In this document: positions 16,537-23,539 of the stretch, piece by piece
How the letters are laid out: each line of letters opens with the position of its first letter
How positions within the stretch are numbered: position 1 is the stretch's first letter
Assembly: GCA_016868535.1 (NCBI GenBank)
Contig: VGGQ01000009.1
Span: 1-35,289 of the forward strand
Direction of reading: 5' to 3'
DNA length: 35,289 nucleotides
Source of the DNA: Bacteroidota bacterium
Lineage (GTDB): Bacteria; Bacteroidota; Bacteroidia; NS11-12g; UBA955
Made by a program: the position numbers and the translations under genes
Notes under the pieces: generated by a model
What the model was told of the DNA's origin: nothing
Database searches by the model: none
The model's input: the letters and a program-made list of their open reading frames with translations, nothing else

Positions 16537-17199
16537 ATGCAAAATGGTATTCGAAGGTTTTGGATTTTAGTATCCCACGAAGTTGCTTCGGATTTTCGAA
16601 AGCCGTTTTTTCTGTCTGCCGCAGTGTTACAACTGCTAACCATAGGAATGTTTTGTTATCTGGGCAATCCAAATATTCAAATTAAGACATGGAACAGCCT
16701 GTTTTGGATTTCAATGATTTTTAGCACCTTTCAGGCTATTTCGCGCAGTTTCACCGGAATTTCCCGCAACAGATGGATTTACCTCAATCAGCTGGCATCA
16801 CCATTTATGATTGTAATTTCCAAAATCACCTACAATGGTATGCTCATGGGGGTTTTCAGCCTGCTAAACCTGCTTGTTTTCTCCCTTTTGCTGGGCTATC
16901 CGGTGCAACACGGCATTGTTTACATGGTTTCTCTGTTTCTGACAGGTCTCGGCATATCTACCATTTTCACAATGATATCGGCCATAGCCAGCAAAACCCA
17001 TCAGCCGGGAGTTGTGGCCCCTGTTTTGTCGCTACCTGTCATCCTTCCGATGATTCTGGTGGGCATGCAGGCCAGCCAAAAGGCACTTCAGCCCTTACTG
17101 GTTAGTTCAGTTTACAAAGATTTGTTGCTGCTGGCTGCACTCAATTTTCTGGTGCTGATGCTGTCAAGCATTCTTTTCATCCCGCTTTGGCGAGACTGA
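16537..17199 (+). CDS. ccmB: Cytochrome c maturation permease CcmB
   Basis: At 220 residues this has the exact length of typical CcmB. Six hydrophobic segments are visible, and the sequence carries the family pattern: an N-terminal RRFWILVSHEVASDFRK, LNQLASPFMIVISKITYNG and VLSLPVILPMILVGMQA. CcmB is the permease of the CcmAB ABC complex of system I cytochrome c maturation. No ccmA, ccmC, ccmE or ccmF lies in the window, so the gene is isolated here. It diverges from the TerB-accC operon through a shared palindromic promoter and converges on the S41 protease with 8 nt between stop codons. A c-type cytochrome encoded at about 32.3 kb is a potential client of the system. Confidence 0.88.
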   Translation: MQNGIRRFWILVSHEVASDFRKPFFLSAAVLQLLTIGMFCYLGNPNIQIKTWNSLFWISMIFSTFQAISRSFTGISRNRWIYLNQLASPFMIVISKITYNGMLMGVFSLLNLLVFSLLLGYPVQHGIVYMVSLFLTGLGISTIFTMISAIASKTHQPGVVAPVLSLPVILPMILVGMQASQKALQPLLVSSVYKDLLLLAALNFLVLMLSSILFIPLWRD

Positions 17200-17207
17200 T
17201 TTATTGA

Positions 17208-19295
17208 TCACAGGAGATCCTGCATCATCAGTATCGCCTGATCAAGCCATGCATCTTTGGCATACATTTTCAGCCATTCCTTGCGCTGTGCTTCGCGGTT
17301 TGCATCGCCCTTCACTTCTTCCAGGTCTGATGCCAAAGCCTCGATAGTGCGGTTAATGGGTTTATAAGCACTGTCAGAATATAATTTTTCCTCATCCTTA
17401 AGTGTTTTTTGCTGGACCGTATATTTTATAAGGTTAAGGCTCCAAGTGTAGCTATCCCTCATAGCAGCAAGGCTTTTTGCCCTTTTCTGCACATTGGTAA
17501 AATGCGCTGAAGCTGATACTCTGCTTTTGGCCGCCTGCACAGCAGATGCAAATCTACCTGAATATGAAGCTGTAAATGGCGTGTAGGAAGCCGCTTTGAT
17601 TTTGTCGTAGGCCAGATGGTGTTTTATTTCCTGCTCGCCCTGGGGAATTCCATCATAGATATCGGGAATAATAACGTCGGGAGTTACACCGTATAGCTGG
17701 GTTGTACCACCATTGATCCTATAAAATTTTTGTATGGTCACCTTGAGCTGCCCAAATCCTTTTGGGAAATCGGCAGAACTACCACCCCCAATAGGAATAA
17801 AGGTTTGCACTGTCCCTTTTCCGAAAGTGCTTTTTGAGCCCACTATCAATGCACGTTTGTAATCCTGCATGGCGGCGGCCAGAATTTCGCTGGCAGAAGC
17901 ACTATACACATTGGTCAAAATCACAAGGGGACCAGTATAAACAATATTGGGATCCGGATCGCCGGCGGCGTCCACGCCTCCGTGCGGTTCACGCACCTGC
18001 ACAATAGGACCATCCTTAATAAACAGTCCGCCCATATCAATGGCATCTGCAAGTGAACCCCCTCCGTTATTCCGTAGATCAAGCACAACGCCCTTAGCAC
18101 CCTCATCCTGCAATTTCAATAGCTCCATATAGACGTCCTTAGAAGAGTGCCTGCCGCGGCTTTTTTCGCTAAAATCGGCATAAAAACTCGGTAGTTGAAT
18201 AATGCCTATCTTCTTGCCTCCAAAATCAATAATGGCACTGCGGGCGTAGCTTTCTTCAATCACAACTACCTCGCGAATGATGGGAATTATCTTTACAATT
18301 CCATCCGGTTTTTTTACAGTCAGGCGTACTTCTGTTCCCTTTTTGCCGCGAATAAGTTGGATGGCATCATCCAGTTTCATATCCACCACATCCACGGGTT
18401 CTGCGCCTCCCTGCGCTACTTTGATGATGAGATCCCCCGCCTTGAGTTCACCCTGTCGGTAGCTGGCGCTGCCAGGCACAATGCGTTCTACCTTTATATA
18501 TCCGTCTCGCTCTGAAAGTGTGGCACCAATGCCCTCCAGTTTTCCGGTCATGCTGATATCAAAATTGGCCTTATCCTCAGGCGGATAATAGTTAGTATGC
18601 GGATCGTACAATGCTGAAATAGCGTTGAGGTAAAAGGATATTTTATCGCGCTTATCCATTTTACGCCAGCGTTTAAACCAATCTGTACAAAACTTGCGGG
18701 TCTCCTGACGTGCTTTGGTTTCCAGGGTATCAAAAGGCTTGCCTGTGCTCTGTGCCGAATCTTTGGCATTGCGGGCGGTCTCTTGCTTTCGGTACAGCCT
18801 ATCTACGGTCTGGTATTTAAGCCATAGTGTCCAGTCATCTTTCAATGCTTTCAAATTAGGCTGATATTTTTCGGTAGTTTCACGAACGGTATAAGTACCA
18901 TTCTGTTCATAGTTAAAAGGCTTATACAGTGTGGCGTTGAAGTGGGTTTCCAGCACGGCAAGGCGATCCATGAGAATACTCCAGGCCGAGTCAAAGAAAT
19001 CGTATCGACCTGCCTTAATCTGGTCATCGAGTGAATACTGGTATTTCTCCAGTTTTTTTATGTCTTCCTGGGTAAAGAAATGCTTATCATCATCCAGTTT
19101 TTCCAAAACATTATCATATAATTTCTTTGAAAACTCGTCGTTCACTCTTACCGGGGCATAGTGTTTTTCGGAAAGTATTCCGGTAACCCTCACCAGCAGA
19201 GAATCTCCGGCAGTAAATTTTTTATTGCTACAAAAAACCAGCAGGGTAAGTACCGTACCAACGGTAAAAAATGAAATCCAGGATTTTACTCTCAT
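17208..19295 (-). CDS. prc: Carboxy-terminal processing (tail-specific) protease, S41 family
   Basis: A 695-residue Prc/Tsp-type periplasmic protease. A single N-terminal hydrophobic segment (about 8-22) ends at Cys22, but the -1 residue is Phe, so a lipoprotein is doubtful. The N-terminal helical region (about 30-240) and the DPHTNYYPPE motif are typical. A PDZ domain lies at about 248-335 (EGIGATL through AGDLIIKV). The S41 core has LDLRNNGGGSL, the nucleophile Ser467 in SASASE and the general base Lys493 in FGKGTVQ. It degrades periplasmic proteins with exposed C-termini and helps regulate murein hydrolases. It lies 8 nt after the M49 peptidase, so the two form an operon of envelope peptidases. 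Confidence 0.92.
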   Translation of the reverse strand: MRVKSWISFFTVGTVLTLLVFCSNKKFTAGDSLLVRVTGILSEKHYAPVRVNDEFSKKLYDNVLEKLDDDKHFFTQEDIKKLEKYQYSLDDQIKAGRYDFFDSAWSILMDRLAVLETHFNATLYKPFNYEQNGTYTVRETTEKYQPNLKALKDDWTLWLKYQTVDRLYRKQETARNAKDSAQSTGKPFDTLETKARQETRKFCTDWFKRWRKMDKRDKISFYLNAISALYDPHTNYYPPEDKANFDISMTGKLEGIGATLSERDGYIKVERIVPGSASYRQGELKAGDLIIKVAQGGAEPVDVVDMKLDDAIQLIRGKKGTEVRLTVKKPDGIVKIIPIIREVVVIEESYARSAIIDFGGKKIGIIQLPSFYADFSEKSRGRHSSKDVYMELLKLQDEGAKGVVLDLRNNGGGSLADAIDMGGLFIKDGPIVQVREPHGGVDAAGDPDPNIVYTGPLVILTNVYSASASEILAAAMQDYKRALIVGSKSTFGKGTVQTFIPIGGGSSADFPKGFGQLKVTIQKFYRINGGTTQLYGVTPDVIIPDIYDGIPQGEQEIKHHLAYDKIKAASYTPFTASYSGRFASAVQAAKSRVSASAHFTNVQKRAKSLAAMRDSYTWSLNLIKYTVQQKTLKDEEKLYSDSAYKPINRTIEALASDLEEVKGDANREAQRKEWLKMYAKDAWLDQAILMMQDLL

Positions 19296-19303
19296 TGAAA
19301 TAT

Positions 19304-21067
19304 TTATTTTCTAATGTCCAAGCCCAGTAGATCGGTGCCCTGTTCAAAAATCAAATCAATGGGGACACCTGCTTTTTCAATTCCGGCCAGATCCAACTTC
19401 AGGGTTTCTGATATAACGGCATAGGTGTGGAGCATATTGGATACCCCTTCTTTATTTCCGTCGCCCTGTAAGGTAAGGAGTTCGGCAGCAAGGTTGCTGA
19501 TTACCTTTTTCATTTGAGGCACATTCACAAGGTATTTACCTACTTTGTTGCGTGAGATTGCTCCTTTTGAAACAAGGGTGTTAAAAATAATCATGTTGGC
19601 TTTGCCATGAGCACTGGCGGCCCCAAAACGCACACTGCGGAAGGTTCCTGCCACGAATGTTATGTAGAAATCATCCACATTTCCCATCAATTCTCCGGAT
19701 TCCAGCAGTTTGGTTACCATATACAAACCCAGCACATCGGCTTTGCATTCTTCAATAGGTGAAAATCCGGCACCCAGAGCTTCGCGAACCGTGCCTTTGC
19801 CATTCACGGTGTTCTTCACACCCAGTCCATGGGCCACTTCATGAAACATTACATTGTTGAAGAAAGCATCAAAGTTAACATTGGCGGCCTGCTGCTCGCT
19901 CAGCATAAGATTGGCAATAGGTTTTACCATGTTGTCAAATTTTGCCTGCATTACATTTTTCAGCTGAGAGCGGCGCGTTCCGTATTCCTGCTGCAGGGTT
20001 TCGTCGTTGGGCAAATTCACGGCAATGGTTTTGCTACCGGCATTGTTGTGTCCGGCGTAGTAGACCACGTCAAAAACAGCCAGGGAACTTCCGGGTTTGA
20101 GACCATCCGGCGCTCCGGGCGGGGGCGCTTCCACCACAAGCAGTGCATCATTGGAGCCTGATGAAGGCAATGGCTGGGGTGAATTCATGGCCAGTGCAGG
20201 CTTGTAAGGCGCATCCACGGGCAGACTTTGCTGCAGGGAGGGCAGCAGTGATACGTATTTTTCCAGTTTTTGGGTCCATGCCATATCCCGTATCATCACA
20301 TAAGATTCAAAAGCCGTTCTGGAGCCTTGAAATTCATCTTCGTAATTTTCTATGGGACCTATAATTATGTCAAGACGATTGTTCAGTAAACCCAGCCAGT
20401 GAATATCGCTGTTGTTATAGTTGCTTTGCATCAATGCATTACAGCGTTCAATCAGAAAATTAGCCAGACGATCGTCTTCAGCTCGGATGGTATTGGCGGC
20501 CTGGGAAAGGTGCTTCACCATCTCACGAATTTTTTCTTCATATACCGTGTGATAGGGAACTGCAACAAGGTTACCGCCATAATTGCGCTGCACAATAGTG
20601 TAAGGATTGTTCTTATCAGGATTATTCCATTTTTCAAATTCTTCTGCCGTAATATCTTTTGGATAAAAATTGGCACCTTTGGGTTTTTCCCCTACTCCCT
20701 GAACAAAAGGAGTGTTGTCATTGAGGCGGTCCCATGGACCATAGTTTAACATAATGAACTTAGCAAACGTATCGTTCTTCACATTATCAAGCAATATTTT
20801 TTTGTCGCCCCAGGCCTGCAGCCAAAAAATTTCATCAGCCACTTTGGCGGCATCTATCATGTGACGCAACGTTTGTTTTTGAACATCCGTAAGGGTTGAG
20901 ATATCCGCTTTAAGTGGCAAAGACTTGTAGGAAGCCAGACTTTTGGCAACCGGATAATCTTTAACGGCTTCGGTATTGATGCGATTTGCTTTAACAGGGT
21001 TGGACTTTTGTGCCTTTGCACTTAAAATTCCAAAAAAGAGGATAAAAACCAGAATTCTATATTTCAT
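19304..21067 (-). CDS. M49-type (dipeptidyl-peptidase III-like) zinc peptidase
   Basis: A 587-residue exported protein with a signal peptide ending SAKAQ (about residue 20). The metal site is visible: HEVAH (His409, Glu410, His413) and EECKAD (Glu439-Asp444), the second matching the EECRAE motif of dipeptidyl peptidase III. The first motif is the five-residue HExxH, not the six-residue HExxGH of classical M49 enzymes. A conserved NYGPWDR motif (about 109-114) is also present. Family members remove dipeptides from the N-terminus of oligopeptides. Here it would act in the periplasm or outside, alongside the downstream S41 protease. A weak -7-like GATATTTG lies 16-23 nt before the start. Substrate is not predictable. 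Confidence 0.85.
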   Translation of the reverse strand: MKYRILVFILFFGILSAKAQKSNPVKANRINTEAVKDYPVAKSLASYKSLPLKADISTLTDVQKQTLRHMIDAAKVADEIFWLQAWGDKKILLDNVKNDTFAKFIMLNYGPWDRLNDNTPFVQGVGEKPKGANFYPKDITAEEFEKWNNPDKNNPYTIVQRNYGGNLVAVPYHTVYEEKIREMVKHLSQAANTIRAEDDRLANFLIERCNALMQSNYNNSDIHWLGLLNNRLDIIIGPIENYEDEFQGSRTAFESYVMIRDMAWTQKLEKYVSLLPSLQQSLPVDAPYKPALAMNSPQPLPSSGSNDALLVVEAPPPGAPDGLKPGSSLAVFDVVYYAGHNNAGSKTIAVNLPNDETLQQEYGTRRSQLKNVMQAKFDNMVKPIANLMLSEQQAANVNFDAFFNNVMFHEVAHGLGVKNTVNGKGTVREALGAGFSPIEECKADVLGLYMVTKLLESGELMGNVDDFYITFVAGTFRSVRFGAASAHGKANMIIFNTLVSKGAISRNKVGKYLVNVPQMKKVISNLAAELLTLQGDGNKEGVSNMLHTYAVISETLKLDLAGIEKAGVPIDLIFEQGTDLLGLDIRK

Positions 21068-21122
21068 ACTGTAAGAACTTTCAAATATCGTGCAAATTCA
21101 ATTTGGAAACATTGAATGTGGT

Positions 21123-21193
21123 TAAATTTGGTTTAAACGACCCTAGCTAGGGTCCGATGAAAAAACCAATAACCGCTACTTTTGTTAGATTTG
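21123..21193 (+). promoter_or_regulatory. Two -7 boxes and an operator-like palindrome before the acyltransferase
   Basis: TAAATTTG (21123-21130) and TAGATTTG (21186-21193) both match TAnnTTTG; the second ends 4 nt before the ATG at 21198. Between them lie GTTTAAAC (21131-21138) and the perfect 16-bp palindrome GACCCTAGCTAGGGTC (21139-21154). The palindrome sits immediately downstream of the first box, where a repressor would block it. Confidence 0.45.
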
Positions 21194-21197
21194 CAGC

Positions 21198-22196
21198 ATG
21201 TCTGTATTCTGTTTCACCACCGGCGTTTTATGCCGAAAAACTTTTGCAAACACAGAACCTAGGCTCGGACAGAAATTACAGCATGGCGAATCTCAGGCAC
21301 GAGACATTGGCCTCTACATACCAGAATTCAGCAAGCCAACCGGCAGATATGTTTCCAGACTGTTTCTGCGGGTTTTTAACGCATTGCTGCGCAGAGGCAG
21401 CCTAGTTTTTGTGGGCAATCCCTGCACATCGGGCATGTCTGTTTTTTACCATGACCGCGAAGCCGAAATAATATCAGCCTTGCAACTAAAAGAAATCCAA
21501 ATAGTAGTGTGTAACTTTTGGGATACACCCTACACACAACAAGGCATTGTATTTAGGGCAGAACCTTTTATGCTTCTAAAAATTCGCCCTGAATGGAAAA
21601 ATATTGAGGACTATAAACAGGCTATGCACAGCAAATACCGGGTGCGGGTAAACAAGGCGCTGAGCTGCAGCCGGCACCTCACTTCCGAATGGCTCAGAGG
21701 CAGCGAACTGGATGAAGAAAATATTAGTGTTATGGCCAATCTGTTAGCCGCAACACTGGCCCAAAAAACCCTTGCATTGCCATCCGATTTGAGAGGTCTT
21801 ATAAAAGGCTTTTGCAAAGAATTTGGCAACGCGTATCAGACTGTTTTTTGCCGTGATGGAAGTGGGAAAGTGGTGGGTTTCCTAAGTGCAGTTATAACCG
21901 GGAAAAAAGTTTTTGCCATGCATATAGGTTACCTGCCTGAAGATGCCAGAGCTTGGCATCTGTATCAAAGGCTGATGATAGACTTGATTGAAAAGTTCAC
22001 GGGCAGCGGCATTACAGACATACAACTTGGAAGAACAGCCACCGAAATCAAAAGCACGTTGGGCGCAGAACCTCAACAAAACAGCATAACGATATATACC
22101 AAAAGTATAGTCTTGAAGTATGTACTGAAAATCTATAAACGCTATTTTTTCAACCCCAAAGATTATATATTGCGCAGACCTTTTAGGGAGAACTGA
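21198..22196 (+). CDS. GNAT/FemAB-like acyltransferase
   Basis: A 332-residue protein without signal peptide. The middle and C-terminal parts (about 120-300) resemble the BioF2/FemAB-like GNAT domain: IEDYKQAMHSKYRVRVNKAL, then VVGFLSAVITGKKVFAMHIGYLPEDARAWHLYQRLMIDLIEKF, and IQLGRTATEIKSTLGAEPQ. Such proteins transfer an acyl or aminoacyl group from CoA or tRNA; neither donor nor acceptor can be read here. The start at 21198 follows a TAGATTTG box by 4 nt. The stop codon overlaps the beginning of an out-of-frame remnant of a cysteine peptidase, so the gene may have been inserted there by recombination. Confidence 0.75.
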   Translation: MSVFCFTTGVLCRKTFANTEPRLGQKLQHGESQARDIGLYIPEFSKPTGRYVSRLFLRVFNALLRRGSLVFVGNPCTSGMSVFYHDREAEIISALQLKEIQIVVCNFWDTPYTQQGIVFRAEPFMLLKIRPEWKNIEDYKQAMHSKYRVRVNKALSCSRHLTSEWLRGSELDEENISVMANLLAATLAQKTLALPSDLRGLIKGFCKEFGNAYQTVFCRDGSGKVVGFLSAVITGKKVFAMHIGYLPEDARAWHLYQRLMIDLIEKFTGSGITDIQLGRTATEIKSTLGAEPQQNSITIYTKSIVLKYVLKIYKRYFFNPKDYILRRPFREN

Positions 22197-22387
22197 TTTC
22201 AAATAAGCTGCTAACCGACCAGAATGGCACCCGCTATTTCAAGGTAAAAAACAGCTGGGGCAGCGGCAATAACTGCGGAGGTTATCTGTATGTCAGTGAG
22301 GCCTATTTCAGGCTAAAAACGATTTCTATTATGCTGCACAGGCAGGGAATAGACAAAAAAACAAAAGAGCGGCTGGGACTGGAATAG
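22187..22387 (+). pseudogene. 3' remnant of a C1-family (bleomycin hydrolase/aminopeptidase C-type) peptidase
   Basis: The reading frame after the stop at 22184-22186 encodes 66 residues with KLLTDQNGTRYFKVKNSWG, then GGYLYVSEAYFRLKTISIML, ending KERLGLE and a stop. This is the C-terminal end of papain-superfamily aminopeptidase C, including the catalytic Asn of the NSWG motif. The regions that would hold the catalytic Cys and His are missing, and no in-frame ATG precedes the conserved segment. The sequence is abutted by the acyltransferase gene, whose end it overlaps by 10 nt in another frame. It is a decayed gene end and most likely not expressed as a functional enzyme. Confidence 0.75.
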
Positions 22388-22403
22388 GCATAAAAGTTTG
22401 CGG

Positions 22404-22411
22404 TATATTTG
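22404..22411 (+). promoter_or_regulatory. -7 box before the small lipoprotein
   Basis: TATATTTG matches TAnnTTTG and would start transcription near 22416, about 20-40 nt before the two possible ATG codons of the small lipoprotein gene. A -33 box is not clear. Confidence 0.4.
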
Positions 22412-22455
22412 TTTTTACAGCACAATGCCACGGGGTAATGAGGCGTTATACATAC

Positions 22456-22587
22456 ATGAATAGTCATCGTTTGATTCTCGGATTAATCGGCATTTCATTG
22501 CTGATAACAACCCTGAGCGCCTGTGGAGCAAGCCGCAGCAAATGCAACACCAAAAACAAATTCCGCACAGAAATGGGCTGGATGTAG
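22456..22587 (+). CDS. 43-residue small lipoprotein
   Basis: This short gene encodes MNSHRLILGLIGISLLITTL followed by SACGASRSKC and a tail ending KFRTEMGWM. It has a complete lipoprotein signal: a positively charged head, a hydrophobic core and the lipobox LSAC with Cys23. The mature peptide is only about 21 residues, rich in Lys and Arg, with a second cysteine at 30. An alternative ATG in the same frame at 22438 adds six residues (MRRYTY). From memory, small Bacteroidota lipoproteins with a similar C-terminal RTEMG motif exist, but this could not be checked. It has its own -7 box and precedes the tyrosine phosphatase by 24 nt. Function unknown. Confidence 0.65.
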   Translation: MNSHRLILGLIGISLLITTLSACGASRSKCNTKNKFRTEMGWM

Positions 22588-22611
22588 GCATGCAGCATTA
22601 ATATTGCGCCC

Positions 22612-23082
22612 ATGCAATTCAAGGTAATGTTTGTTTGTCTGGGCAACATTTGCCGATCTCCGCTTGCCAAAGCCCTATTTGAGAAACATGAGTATGAAAA
22701 CGGGTTACAAAACCGGTTTTACATTGACAGTGCGGGAACCAACAGAAACCATGCGGGCGAGGGAGCCGACAGAAGAACCCTGTTGAATGCAAGAAAAAAC
22801 GGATTGGTTTTTTACCATGAAGCCAAACAATTTAAGCTGAGTCATTTTGAAACCTTTGATTTGATTGTGGTGATGGACCGAAGCAATGAGAATAATGTTA
22901 AATCACTGAGCGCAGATATGGAACTGCACAAAAAAGTTCATCTGATGCGCAAATGGGACATCCATGGCACAAATGAAGACGTGCCCGATCCCTGGTATGG
23001 CGGACCGGAAGGCTTTGAAGAAGTTTTTCAGATATTGAACCGCAGTACTGCCGCCCTGCTGCGTGATTTAGCGTTTGGCTGA
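22612..23082 (+). CDS. Low-molecular-weight protein tyrosine phosphatase
   Basis: A 156-residue cytoplasmic LMW-PTP. The P-loop CLGNICRS (Cys9 to Arg15, CX5R) and the general acid Asp126 in VPDPWYGG are intact, so the enzyme should be active. Family members dephosphorylate protein tyrosines, often those of polysaccharide-export tyrosine kinases, but no such kinase or capsule genes are nearby. The gene follows the small lipoprotein and overlaps the 3' end of the opposite-strand membrane protein by 15 nt. Confidence 0.93.
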   Translation: MQFKVMFVCLGNICRSPLAKALFEKHEYENGLQNRFYIDSAGTNRNHAGEGADRRTLLNARKNGLVFYHEAKQFKLSHFETFDLIVVMDRSNENNVKSLSADMELHKKVHLMRKWDIHGTNEDVPDPWYGGPEGFEEVFQILNRSTAALLRDLAFG

Positions 23083-23451
23083 CGTTTTTTTAGACTCCGG
23101 TGCAGCAAGGTCATCGGCATTTGACTTACCTATAAACAAAAACACTATGCTAAAGGCAAGAAACCCCAGCAACTCCCATGAAATTTCTTTTTTTGTGGTA
23201 AAAACATGCCCGCAGGAAAGCACAATAAGTCCGGCTATATTCAACAGGCACATGCTACCGGTATTGAACAGAAGCGTTCTTTTGCCCAAATACAACAGTC
23301 GAAGGGAATTGAACATATTGGTTAAGCCTACCAGAACCATTAGGATGCCTGCATAGGACCAAATGCCGCAGTCGAGCAATGAAATGCCTCCTAAAAGCAA
23401 TAAAAACCAACCCAGGTTTAAGGCATATTTTTGAAGCCAGTTCAAGTTCAC
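23068..23451 (-). CDS. Small four-helix membrane protein of unknown function
   Basis: About 127 residues from a GTG at 23451. The frame is open to a TTG at 23574, but that would run through the ald promoter and start region. Four hydrophobic segments are visible (around LGWFLLLLGGISLL, SYAGILMVLVGL, SMCLLNIAGLIVLSC and LLGFLAFSIVFLFIG), and the C-terminus is hydrophilic (DDLAAPESKKTSAKR). A TATTTTTG -7-like box ends 4 nt before the GTG. No family is recognised. The 3' end overlaps the phosphatase gene by 15 nt. Gene moderately supported, start uncertain. Confidence 0.6.
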   Translation of the reverse strand: MNLNWLQKYALNLGWFLLLLGGISLLDCGIWSYAGILMVLVGLTNMFNSLRLLYLGKRTLLFNTGSMCLLNIAGLIVLSCGHVFTTKKEISWELLGFLAFSIVFLFIGKSNADDLAAPESKKTSAKR

Positions 23452-23455
23452 AAAG

Positions 23456-23463
23456 CAAAAATA
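23456..23463 (-). promoter_or_regulatory. -7 box of the small membrane protein
   Basis: The minus strand reads TATTTTTG, matching TAnnTTTG and ending 4 nt before the proposed GTG start. It lies back to back with the ald promoter, forming a divergent promoter pair. Confidence 0.35.
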
Positions 23464-23492
23464 AGCAATATCTTTCGGAACAATACACCAGG

Positions 23493-23525
23493 TTTGTAGG
23501 AGATAACCAAAGGTGAGTATCTTTG
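23493..23525 (+). promoter_or_regulatory. Promoter of ald
   Basis: TTTG (23493-23496), a 21-nt spacer and TATCTTTG (23518-23525) form a full-consensus Bacteroidota promoter. Transcription would begin near 23530, about 10 nt before the ATG at 23540, which excludes the earlier in-frame ATG at 23513. Confidence 0.7.
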
Positions 23526-23539
23526 CGTCACTATTTCTA

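Noticed and set aside
21157-21405. 82-codon frame beginning MKKPITATFVRFAACLYSV, signal-peptide-like
   Set aside because: It overlaps the acyltransferase in another frame, and the sequence after the first 25 residues is low in hydrophobic and structural logic. The apparent signal is likely chance.
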